Source: an uncultured Rhodanobacteraceae bacterium (GTDB taxonomy: Bacteria > Pseudomonadota > Gammaproteobacteria > Xanthomonadales > Rhodanobacteraceae). From it: a DNA stretch of 7,674 bases. Location of the stretch: NCBI GenBank assembly GCA_937902695.1, contig CALFNI010000314.1, positions 1-7,674 of the forward strand. The letters run 5' to 3'. This document shows positions 1 through 5,341 of this stretch, in pieces. How positions within the stretch are numbered: position 1 is the stretch's first letter; each line of letters starts with the position of its first letter. The position numbers were made by a program, and so were the translations under genes. Below the pieces are notes generated by a model. That model saw only the letters and a program-made list of their open reading frames with translations. It did no database searches and was not told the origin of the DNA.

Positions 1-1
1 T

Positions 2-178
2 CTCGACTTCTGCGGCCTCGACTTCGACGCGGGCTGCCTCGAGTTTCACCGGAGCGCCCGCAGCGTGCGGACGGCGAGCGCCGCGCAGGTCCGCGAGCCC
101 CTCCGGCGGGATACCCGCCGAGCCGATCACTATGGCGCGCTGCTCGATCCGTTGCGTCGCGCACTGGATGCCTCATGA
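2..178 (+). CDS. Sulfotransferase-family protein, C-terminal 58 residues (5' end outside window)
   Basis: The frame beginning at base 2 is open from the window edge to a TGA at 176-178. It contains a stretch reading CLEFHRSARSVRTAS, then QVREPL, then HYGALLDPLRRAL. This order (C-L-x-F-H, R-x-V-x-TAS, QVR-x-P, a Tyr, then L-x-PL) is what I recognise as the C-terminal end of TPR-linked bacterial sulfotransferases (Sulfotransfer_1/3-like). These enzymes transfer sulfate from PAPS to an acceptor. The PAPS-binding P-loop and any TPR repeats would lie upstream and cannot be seen, so substrate and activity are unknown. The usual S-x-x-RW-x-x-Y segment is degenerate here (DTRRADHY), which may be divergence. 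The stop codon lies inside the first of three 22-bp-spaced repeats. The family call rests on motif memory, not on a search. Confidence 0.72.
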   Translation, partial: LDFCGLDFDAGCLEFHRSARSVRTASAAQVREPLRRDTRRADHYGALLDPLRRALDAS

Positions 179-239
179 AACGCAACTAGAAGTTGCATGA
201 AGCATCGCGTGGAGCTTCATGAAGCGTTTCGATTAGACG
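174..239 (+). repeat. Three CATGAARC repeats at exact 22-bp spacing (iteron-like)
   Basis: CATGAAAC at 174-181, CATGAAGC at 196-203 and CATGAAGC at 218-225 start exactly 22 bp apart. When the three 22-bp units are stacked, unit positions 13 (C), 18-19 (AG) and the CATGAA-C core are identical in all three. The third core lies in a perfect 12-bp palindrome, GCTTCATGAAGC (214-225). Inverted repeats also occur: GCAACT/AGTTGC (182-187/191-196), ATGAAGC/GCTTCAT (197-203/214-220) and GAAACGC/GCGTTTC (177-183/224-230). The spacing of about two helical turns suits a protein that binds one DNA face. A folded RNA 3' end of the upstream gene is an alternative. The first unit overlaps that gene's stop codon. 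Confidence 0.55.
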
Positions 240-264
240 TTCAGGCAATTCAGAGTTCACGACG

Positions 265-284
265 GCGCGCGTTCTGTCGCGCGC
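265..284. repeat. GCGCGCG hairpin with 6-nt loop
   Basis: GCGCGCG (265-271) is followed by the loop TTCTGT and its exact complement CGCGCGC (278-284). The arms are alternating purine-pyrimidine, so the segment could form either a cruciform/RNA hairpin or left-handed DNA. There is no T tract after it, which argues against an intrinsic terminator. No function can be assigned. Confidence 0.35.
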
Positions 285-337
285 GCGATTCCCGATGCTG
301 CGCGCCGGCTCGGATTCGAGCGATTCGATGGGCTTTT

Positions 338-357
338 TTGCGCCGGTTTTGGCGCAA
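338..357. repeat. TTGCGCC/GGCGCAA hairpin downstream of a T run
   Basis: TTGCGCC (338-344) pairs perfectly with GGCGCAA (351-357) around the loop GGTTTT. The T run (334-339) precedes the stem instead of following it, so on the + strand this is not a canonical terminator. On the - strand the stem is followed by A residues, so it is not one there either. It may be an operator-like inverted repeat or chance in GC-rich DNA. Confidence 0.3.
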
Positions 358-482
358 CGACAGCGTATTCGCCCCGTGGTGCACTGCGGTATCGAAAGCA
401 GTCTCGCGGCACCCGGCTCGTACATGTTCGCAGCGCTTGAAACCGGGCGCGACAACGGGTGTCGAAAGAGGTTCAAAAGTCG

Positions 483-512
483 TTGCAAATCTTGTTCGCA
501 CTCTGTTACGTT
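483..512 (+). promoter_or_regulatory. Possible sigma-70 promoter for the secreted mosaic protein gene
   Basis: TTGCAA (483-488) matches the -35 consensus at 4 of 6 positions. An 18-nt spacer separates it from TACGTT (507-512), which fits the TANNNT form of the -10 box and is preceded by TG at 504-505 (extended -10). Transcription would begin near 519, giving a leader of about 40 nt before the ATG at 561. Both boxes are weak and the call depends mainly on position. A promoter further upstream near the 22-bp repeats is possible. Confidence 0.28.
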
Positions 513-543
513 CCCCGCGCTGTACCGCCCATCACCAACTCAT

Positions 544-549
544 GGGGAG
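544..549 (+). promoter_or_regulatory. Ribosome-binding site supporting the ATG at 561
   Basis: GGGGAG at 544-549 contains a GGAG core that lies 11 nt before the ATG at 561, slightly long but acceptable spacing. The upstream in-frame GTG at 459 would add 34 residues without signal-peptide character and would bury the signal sequence, so 561 is preferred. Confidence 0.5.
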
Positions 550-560
550 TAGTGACGCTC

Positions 561-3500
561 ATGCGCAAGAGCACAATAGCAATTGGTATTGCGGCGGCCC
601 TGTCAACACAAGCGTTCGTCACCGCGACGAATGCCGATGCGGCCGTCAAAGGTAAGCACCCGCAGAAAGCCTCCGGGCCCGTCCACCAAACCGCCCACTT
701 CAAGTACCCGAATCATTCGAGCCCGAGTGGCAGCACCGTTCTGTATGACCAGTCGGGCACTGCAGAAATCGGTTTCCCGTCCCAGAACTTCGAATCCTCC
801 TACGATGCGTTCGATTCGGCTGGCGCCGACGACTTCGTCGTCTCGGATGCCAACGGCTGGGATGTCAGTGCATTCAATTTCCAGATTCTCGGCACGGGCG
901 ATCCGACGCTCGCGAACTGGACCATCAACGTCTATCCGGACGCGGGCGGCCTGCCCGGCGCCTCGACGGTCTGCAGCTACAACGCGATCCCGGGCGTCCT
1001 CGACGGCTCGCTCTCGAGCGTCAGCGTCGCACTGCCGAGCACGTGCCATCTCGATCCCGGAACCTACTGGTTCTCGGAAGTCGCCGAGCTCGACTTCGCG
1101 GTCGGCGGCCAGGTGTTCTGGATGGCCGATTCGCGTTCGCCGACACCCGGCGCCGACCTTGCCTGGGAAAATCCGGGCGACGGCTTCGGCCTCGGCTGCA
1201 CGACGTGGACCGACAACGCAAGCTGCGGCGCCGGTAGCGGCCTCGTCACGGCGCTGTTCCAGGTCGTCGGCGCGGTAGGCACGGGCGGCGGCACGTGCGG
1301 TGCGGGTCAGCTCTGCCTCGTCTCGACGGTCGGTACCGACCTCTCGGCGGGCGCGTGCGGCACCGCCGACACGATCGATGCGACGAACGGCGATCAGCTG
1401 AACTTCTGCTACACGATCACGAACAACACCGGCGTCACGCTGAACTACCACACGCTGCAGAACAACGTCGACGGCACGCTATTCACGCTGTTGAACCAGG
1501 CGGTTCCGGACGGCGGCACGTTCCAGTACAACCACATCGAGACAGTCAGCGCGACCAACACGTGGAACTCGACGTGGACGGCGCAGGACGTTCCGCCGGG
1601 CTACGCGCCGACGGTCGAGACCGGCGGCGGCGGCGGTTGCGCCGATCGCATCTTCGCGGACGGCTTCGACGGCACGCCGCTGCCCTGTCCGGGCGGCAGC
1701 AACTTCGTCGACATCTCCGGCACGGGCACTGCGCTCGGCAACGGCGATGACGAGGCGATCGCGGTCACGATGCCGTTCTCGTTCAATTACTACGGCACGT
1801 CGAACAACAACCTCTGCGTCGACAACAACGGCTTCATCCTGTTCAACACGACGAACTGCCCGACGTTCGGTCTCTATACGAACGTCTCGCTGCCGACGAC
1901 CTCGTTCACCGCGCCGGCGATCATGCCGCTGTGGGACGACTTCGACAGCTCTTCGGGCAACGTGTACACGGATATCCGCGGCACCTCGCCGAACCGTCAG
2001 TTCATCGTCGAGTGGTACCAGCGCACTCACTACTCCGGCAACACCGATTCGGCAACGTTCGAAGTGATCTTCAACGAAGCCGACGGCACGCTGCAGTTCG
2101 AGTACGCCGACGTGGATTACACCGGTGCCAACAACTCGTCGGGCGATCCCGACGTGTGCAACGGCGGTGTCTGCGCGACGATTGGCCTGCAGAACGATCC
2201 GACGCTGTACAACCAGTTCTCGGCGTTCGAAGCTTCGGTGACGAACAACTCGGGCATCCTCTGGACCCCGACGAACCCGCAGGTCTTCACCGGCACCGAG
2301 TCGGTCACGGTCAACGTCGGCCAGCCGACGATCGTCGTCAACAACGGCGCGCCGATCACGGGCACGGTACCGGCAGGCGGGACGAACTCGATCCAGTTCC
2401 CGATCGCCAACACCGGCAACCGCGATCTCAACTGGTCGCTGACCGAAGCCGGCCCTGCGAATCTGCACTTCCCGCCGCCGGGCACGCGCTTTGCGATGCC
2501 GATGGGCGATCCGTCGCTCACCACGTCGCGTCCCGTTCCGCTGGGTCTGCGTCATCCGGACACGAAGCCGCACCACCCGCTCAGCATCCCGGGCCATGTC
2601 AACGGCACGGTGCCGATGTTCGCGGCCGACATCTACAACAACCAGTTCGTCAAGCTCGACGCGCTCAACCCCGGAACGGTGAACACGGTCGCTGCGACCG
2701 ACGGCACGCCGTGGACCGGCGGTGCGTTCGTCGACGGCGACTTCTCGAAGTTGTACGTCATCTCGGGCAGCTTCGGCGCCAATCCGGATACGTTCGCGTC
2801 GGTCGACACGACGACGGGTGCCGTGACCACGATCGGCAACGCGAACAGCGGCGGCCTTGGCTGGAACGGCATGGCGTATGACACGACGACCGGCACGATG
2901 TACGCGGTCGCGGGTTGTCCGTCGGGCTCGCACCTCTACACCGTCGACATCAACACCGGTGCGGTGACCGAGGTCGGCACGATGACGAACGAGGGCTGCT
3001 CGGTGTCGATCGCGATCGACTCGGCCGGCCAGATGTACTCGGTCGACATCGTCAACGACGCGCTGTATGCGGTCGACAAGACCAACGCGACCGATTCGCT
3101 GATCGGCAGCATCGGCTTCAACGCGAACTATGCGCAGGAAATGACCTTCGACCTGTCGACGGACATCCTGTACTACGCCGCGTTCAACCTCGATCTGTTC
3201 GGCGACTTCATGTACACGGTCGACACCACCGACGGCACGACGAGCCTCATCGGCCAGGTCACCGGCGGCTTCGCCGAGCTCGACGGCATGGGCATCGAGA
3301 CCGCGGGTGGTCCGTGCGCACAGCCGCAGGATCTGCCATGGCTCTCGCTCAGCCCGCTCACCGGCACGACGGCACCCGGCGATTCCACGCCGATCACGGC
3401 GTCGCTCGACGGTACGGGCGCGTCCGATGGCGACGTGCTCTCCGGCACGGTCTGCGCGACGAGCAACGATCCGGCCAACCGCACGGTTGCCACGCCGATC

Positions 3501-3977
3501 AACGTTACGGTCGGTACGGGCGGCGGCGGTTCGGTCATCGACAGCGGCCCCATCAACCTGGCGGTGAATCCGGACTTCACGGGTCTCTACATCAACTGGC
3601 TGACGGGCGACTGGTGCTCGTCGAGCGGCGGTCCGTGCGATGGTTCGGGCGGTTACGACTTCAATCCGTACAGCTCGACGCTGACGTTCTTCTGGCCGAG
3701 CGACAACAGCGGCAACTGCGTATCGGATGGGACCTCGTGCCTCATCCTGAACTCGGGCGCCACGATCGGTCCGGCTTCGACGTTCGGCACCAGCAACTCG
3801 GCGAACTTCGTCGGCGGCAACACGACCGGCTTCCTCGGATTCTCGTTCATCAACGCGAACACGAGCACGGTCAACTACGGCTACGCGAAGTTCACGACGA
3901 CGGCCGGAACGGGTTATCCGGCGACCATCGTCGAATACTGGTATGACAACTCCGGCGCGGCGATCAACATCCCGTAA
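561..3977 (+). CDS. Large secreted multidomain (mosaic) protein of unknown function, 1138 aa
   Basis: I do not recognise a named gene. Residues 1-27 form a Sec signal peptide (MRK, hydrophobic core, likely cleavage after NADA). Visible segments are: 60-237, a Cys-containing beta-rich module with the phrase YPDAGGLPGA; 246-350, an adhesin-like Ig module (CYTITNNTGVTLNYHTL); 361-371, ADRIFADGFDG, flanked by C360 and C376; 381-575, a nidogen-like beta sandwich (FNYYG, MPLWDDF, FIVEWYQ, TFEVIF); 590-631, the first half of an Ig/BACON-like domain; 683-914, five propeller-type repeats with VD at 748, 795, 838 and 887; 919-985, the second half of the BACON-like domain (PWLSLSPLTGTTAPGDS); 986-991, a Gly linker; 992-1138, a C-terminal beta domain ending in YWYDNSGAAINIP. 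No transmembrane anchor, PEP-CTERM or catalytic motif is visible. A released or surface-associated binding protein is likely, and any enzyme activity is unsupported. The gene is monocistronic between a candidate promoter and a strong terminator. Confidence 0.88.
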   Translation: MRKSTIAIGIAAALSTQAFVTATNADAAVKGKHPQKASGPVHQTAHFKYPNHSSPSGSTVLYDQSGTAEIGFPSQNFESSYDAFDSAGADDFVVSDANGWDVSAFNFQILGTGDPTLANWTINVYPDAGGLPGASTVCSYNAIPGVLDGSLSSVSVALPSTCHLDPGTYWFSEVAELDFAVGGQVFWMADSRSPTPGADLAWENPGDGFGLGCTTWTDNASCGAGSGLVTALFQVVGAVGTGGGTCGAGQLCLVSTVGTDLSAGACGTADTIDATNGDQLNFCYTITNNTGVTLNYHTLQNNVDGTLFTLLNQAVPDGGTFQYNHIETVSATNTWNSTWTAQDVPPGYAPTVETGGGGGCADRIFADGFDGTPLPCPGGSNFVDISGTGTALGNGDDEAIAVTMPFSFNYYGTSNNNLCVDNNGFILFNTTNCPTFGLYTNVSLPTTSFTAPAIMPLWDDFDSSSGNVYTDIRGTSPNRQFIVEWYQRTHYSGNTDSATFEVIFNEADGTLQFEYADVDYTGANNSSGDPDVCNGGVCATIGLQNDPTLYNQFSAFEASVTNNSGILWTPTNPQVFTGTESVTVNVGQPTIVVNNGAPITGTVPAGGTNSIQFPIANTGNRDLNWSLTEAGPANLHFPPPGTRFAMPMGDPSLTTSRPVPLGLRHPDTKPHHPLSIPGHVNGTVPMFAADIYNNQFVKLDALNPGTVNTVAATDGTPWTGGAFVDGDFSKLYVISGSFGANPDTFASVDTTTGAVTTIGNANSGGLGWNGMAYDTTTGTMYAVAGCPSGSHLYTVDINTGAVTEVGTMTNEGCSVSIAIDSAGQMYSVDIVNDALYAVDKTNATDSLIGSIGFNANYAQEMTFDLSTDILYYAAFNLDLFGDFMYTVDTTDGTTSLIGQVTGGFAELDGMGIETAGGPCAQPQDLPWLSLSPLTGTTAPGDSTPITASLDGTGASDGDVLSGTVCATSNDPANRTVATPINVTVGTGGGGSVIDSGPINLAVNPDFTGLYINWLTGDWCSSSGGPCDGSGGYDFNPYSSTLTFFWPSDNSGNCVSDGTSCLILNSGATIGPASTFGTSNSANFVGGNTTGFLGFSFINANTSTVNYGYAKFTTTAGTGYPATIVEYWYDNSGAAINIP

Positions 3978-4002
3978 TCGCACCGGAACCTGAAGCACTT
4001 GC

Positions 4003-4034
4003 AGAGGCGGGGGAAACCCCGCCTCTTTTTCTTT
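4003..4034 (+). terminator. Strong intrinsic terminator after the secreted protein gene
   Basis: AGAGGCGGGG (4003-4012) pairs perfectly over 10 bp with CCCCGCCTCT (4017-4026) around a GAAA (GNRA-type) tetraloop. A T-rich tract (TTTTTCTTT) follows immediately. The stem starts 25 bp after the TAA at 3975-3977, the usual placement. It should isolate this gene from rnt transcription. Confidence 0.93.
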
Positions 4035-4110
4035 GCGCGGCCGGTTCATGCAGGCGCGCGCCGCAGGCGAACGCGCGCTCCCGCCTACGCATGCCCCGCA
4101 CGACCGTGCT

Positions 4111-4119
4111 TGATATGCT
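4111..4119 (+). promoter_or_regulatory. Extended -10 promoter of rnt, predicting a leaderless mRNA
   Basis: TGATATGCT combines a TG extension with TATGCT, which fits TANNNT. Its last T is only 6 bp before the rnt ATG at 4126, so the usual 6-7 nt from -10 to start point puts transcription initiation at or next to the A of the ATG. There is no recognisable -35 at 17 bp spacing and no Shine-Dalgarno sequence before the ATG, both consistent with an extended -10 promoter and leaderless translation. Confidence 0.55.
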
Positions 4120-4125
4120 CGCGCG

Positions 4126-4791
4126 ATGAGCGACATGTCCACGCCCCCCCGCATCGCCGAGCGCTTCCGCGGCTTCCTGCCCGTCATCGTCGATGTCGAG
4201 ACCGGCGGCTTCGACGTCGAGCGCCATGCGCTGCTCGAGATCGCGGCCGTCGTCGTGCGCATGGACGAGGAAGGGATGATCCATCCCGAGCCCGTCGTTT
4301 CGACGCACGTGCAGCCGTTCGAAGGCTCCGAGCTCGATCCGCGCTCGATGGAGATCACCGGCATCGACCCCCACCACCCGTTTCGCGCCGCGCTGCCGGA
4401 ACGGCAGGCGCTCGACCACATCTTCGGGCCGGTTCGCCGGGCCGTGCGCGATGCCGGCTGCCAGCGCGCGATCCTGGTCGGGCACAACGCCGCGTTCGAC
4501 GTCGCGGTGCTGAACGCGGCGATCCGGCGCACGCAGCACAAGAAGAGCCCGTTCCACCCGTTCAGCTGCTTCGACACCGTGACGCTCGGCGGCCTCGCCT
4601 ACGGCCAGACCGTGCTGAGCCGCGCCGTCGAGGCATCGGGACAGCGCTGGGACAGCCGCGAGGCGCACGCGGCGGTCTACGACGCCGAGCGCACGGCCGA
4701 GCTCTTCTGCAGCGTCGTGAACCGCTGGAGGGAGATGAACGAGCTCTGGCGCAACCGTCAGATCAAGGCGTACACGGCGCTCCCGACTTGA
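4126..4791 (+). CDS. rnt: Ribonuclease T (DEDDh 3'-5' exoribonuclease)
   Basis: RNase T trims 3' ends of tRNA precursors, takes part in tRNA CCA end turnover and matures 5S, 23S and other stable RNAs. It acts as a cytoplasmic dimer. The 221-residue product is close to the E. coli length of about 215. All DEDDh motifs are present: D23 and E25 in IVDVETGGF (Exo I), D125 in GHNAAFD (Exo II), and H181 and D186 in [14 protein letters not shown] (Exo III), at the same residue numbers as in E. coli. The basic residues R13, R15 and K139 of the nucleic-acid-binding patch are also kept. From memory, E. coli uses stacking phenylalanines at 29, 77, 124 and 146. Here 29, 124 and 146 are Phe but 77 is Ile. 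An alternative in-frame ATG at 4135 exists, but 4126 fits the extended -10 and the E. coli numbering. A zinc-ribbon gene follows 31 bp downstream. Confidence 0.96.
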   Translation: MSDMSTPPRIAERFRGFLPVIVDVETGGFDVERHALLEIAAVVVRMDEEGMIHPEPVVSTHVQPFEGSELDPRSMEITGIDPHHPFRAALPERQALDHIFGPVRRAVRDAGCQRAILVGHNAAFDVAVLNAAIRRTQHKKSPFHPFSCFDTVTLGGLAYGQTVLSRAVEASGQRWDSREAHAAVYDAERTAELFCSVVNRWREMNELWRNRQIKAYTALPT

Positions 4792-4822
4792 TCGCAGCGC
4801 GCCGCGGGCGCATCTTGCATGC

Positions 4823-5104
4823 ATGCCGATCTACGAATACATGCCCAAGAGCGCCGGCTGTGCGACCTGCCGCAGCGGCATCGAGCGCCTGCAGAAGCTC
4901 TCCGATCCGCCGCTCACCGCATGCCCGGACTGCGGCGCCCCGCTCGAACGCGTGATCAATGCGCCGCAGGTTGTCGCCGGCCAGTCGCACGTGCTGCGCG
5001 AAGGACACCTCGCCAAGCACGGCTTCACGCAATACCGGAAGGTCGGCAAGGGCAAGTACGAAAAGACCGCCGGAAACGGCCCGCCGACGATCAGCGACGA
5101 CTGA
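4823..5104 (+). CDS. FmdB-family zinc-ribbon protein, 93 aa
   Basis: The protein begins MPIYEY, the hallmark of the FmdB/CxxC zinc-ribbon family. It has two CxxC knuckles, C13-x-x-C16 and C34-x-x-C37 (CPDCG), expected to bind one zinc. Between them is the conserved phrase LSDPPLTACPDC, and after them ERVINAP. The C-terminal half carries the KHGFTQYRK and YEKTAG segments typical of the gammaproteobacterial subgroup. Compared with short FmdB proteins, there is an insert between MPIYEY and the first Cys (MPKSAG). The molecular role of the family is not established; regulatory or nucleic-acid binding has been suggested only by annotation. The gene starts 31 bp after the rnt stop with no clear Shine-Dalgarno sequence and no good promoter of its own, so co-transcription with rnt is likely. 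The ATG at 4823 is chosen because it yields the canonical MPIYEY start. Confidence 0.9.
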   Translation: MPIYEYMPKSAGCATCRSGIERLQKLSDPPLTACPDCGAPLERVINAPQVVAGQSHVLREGHLAKHGFTQYRKVGKGKYEKTAGNGPPTISDD

Positions 5105-5106
5105 CC

Positions 5107-5131
5107 GAGCGGGCGAAATCGCGCCCGGCTT
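5107..5131 (+). terminator. Possible weak terminator hairpin after the zinc-ribbon gene
   Basis: CGGGCG (5110-5115) pairs with CGCCCG (5122-5127) around AAATCG. The stem can be lengthened by about three pairs if G5128 bulges. It begins a few bases after the TGA at 5102-5104, but only a short pyrimidine stretch (CTTC) follows, with no proper T tract. It may be a weak or factor-assisted terminator. Confidence 0.33.
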
Positions 5132-5138
5132 CAAGATT

Positions 5139-5206
5139 ACGGTCACGTGAAAGCGGCTCAAGGACGTGACCTATCTCGCTGTTTTGCCTTGTGGAACGGT
5201 CACATC
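5139..5206. repeat. Three ACGGTCACRT-type boxes upstream of the Pho-box array
   Basis: ACGGTCACGT (5139-5148) and ACGGTCACAT (5197-5206) are near-identical direct repeats. Between them lies an inverted copy, ACGTGACC (5164-5171), which forms an 8-bp perfect inverted repeat with GGTCACGT (5141-5148). The core CGGTCAC differs from a PhoB half-site (CTGTCAC) by one base. The boxes could therefore be distal PhoB contacts or sites for a second regulator. They are not in 11-bp register with the array at 5227. Confidence 0.38.
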
Positions 5207-5226
5207 GGCGTGTCGCGGCGCCGGTT

Positions 5227-5266
5227 CTGTCATCTCTGCGAAACAAATCACTCATCGTTCTGAAAC
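5227..5266 (+). promoter_or_regulatory. Pho-box array (four 11-bp units) upstream of pstS
   Basis: PhoB binds 7-bp units resembling CTGTCAY separated by 4 bp. Read in 11-bp register, the sequence gives CTGTCAT (5227-5233, perfect), GCGAAAC (5238-5244, poor), CACTCAT (5249-5255, 5 of 7) and CTGAAAC (5260-5266, 5 of 7). The final unit ends exactly 10 bp before a TAAAAA -10 box, about the spacing seen at E. coli phoA. Location directly upstream of the phosphate operon adds strong contextual support. Unit 2 is degenerate, so functional binding probably involves units 3-4 plus unit 1. Confidence 0.68.
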
Positions 5267-5270
5267 CTCG

Positions 5271-5290
5271 CGGGCCTAAAAAACGGCCCG
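5271..5290 (+). promoter_or_regulatory. pstS -10 element within a CGGGCC/GGCCCG inverted repeat
   Basis: TAAAAA (5277-5282) is the best -10 candidate, matching 4 of 6 positions, and lies 10 bp after the last Pho-box unit, with no good -35. This is as expected for a PhoB-activated promoter. The -10 is bracketed by CGGGCC (5271-5276) and GGCCCG (5285-5290), a perfect 6-bp inverted repeat with the A-rich box as its 8-nt centre. Transcription would begin near 5289, leaving a leader of about 53 nt. Confidence 0.5.
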
Positions 5291-5330
5291 GGGACGGCAT
5301 CGGCCGCCCGCGATTTTTCCCACTCGCTCG

Positions 5331-5335
5331 AGGAG
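5331..5335 (+). promoter_or_regulatory. Shine-Dalgarno site fixing the GTG start of pstS
   Basis: AGGAG at 5331-5335 is 6 nt before the GTG at 5342, ideal spacing. No ATG nearby gives an intact signal peptide, so the GTG start is well supported. Confidence 0.85.
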
Positions 5336-5341
5336 CCTCCC

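Larger units (their letters stand above)
179..560. other. 382-bp non-coding interval between the sulfotransferase tail and the secreted mosaic protein
   Basis: The reading frames here look like low-quality arginine- and cysteine-rich shadows with no family resemblance, so I treat the stretch as non-coding. From left to right it contains the CATGAARC repeats (174-239), an alternating GC hairpin (265-284), a direct repeat of GATTCGA (313-319 and 323-329), a TTTTTT run (334-339), a second hairpin (338-357), a weak promoter (483-512) and a purine-rich ribosome-binding site (544-549). No convincing intrinsic terminator for the upstream gene is present: the T run at 334-339 is not directly preceded by a stable stem. 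From 358 to about 480 I see nothing specific. Confidence 0.6.

Noticed and set aside
459..560. N-terminal extension of the 1138-residue protein from the GTG at 459
   Set aside because: The extra 34 residues do not resemble a signal peptide, while the ATG at 561 begins a classic one (MRK plus hydrophobic core) and has a GGAG upstream.
197..655. Small + strand frames in the 179-560 interval (for example 152 codons from 197)
   Set aside because: Their composition is Arg/Cys/Ser-rich like shadow frames, they lack plausible ribosome-binding sites, and the longest overlaps the signal-peptide region of the real gene.
4053..4062. GGCGCGCGCC palindrome upstream of rnt
   Set aside because: A short GC-only palindrome is expected by chance in this composition and it has no positional link to the rnt -10.
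1479..4577. Very long open frame (about 1032 codons) on the - strand opposite the secreted protein gene
   Set aside because: The translation is Arg-rich with no domain resemblance and spans a strong + strand terminator and part of rnt. It is a shadow produced by GC-rich codon use in the sense gene.
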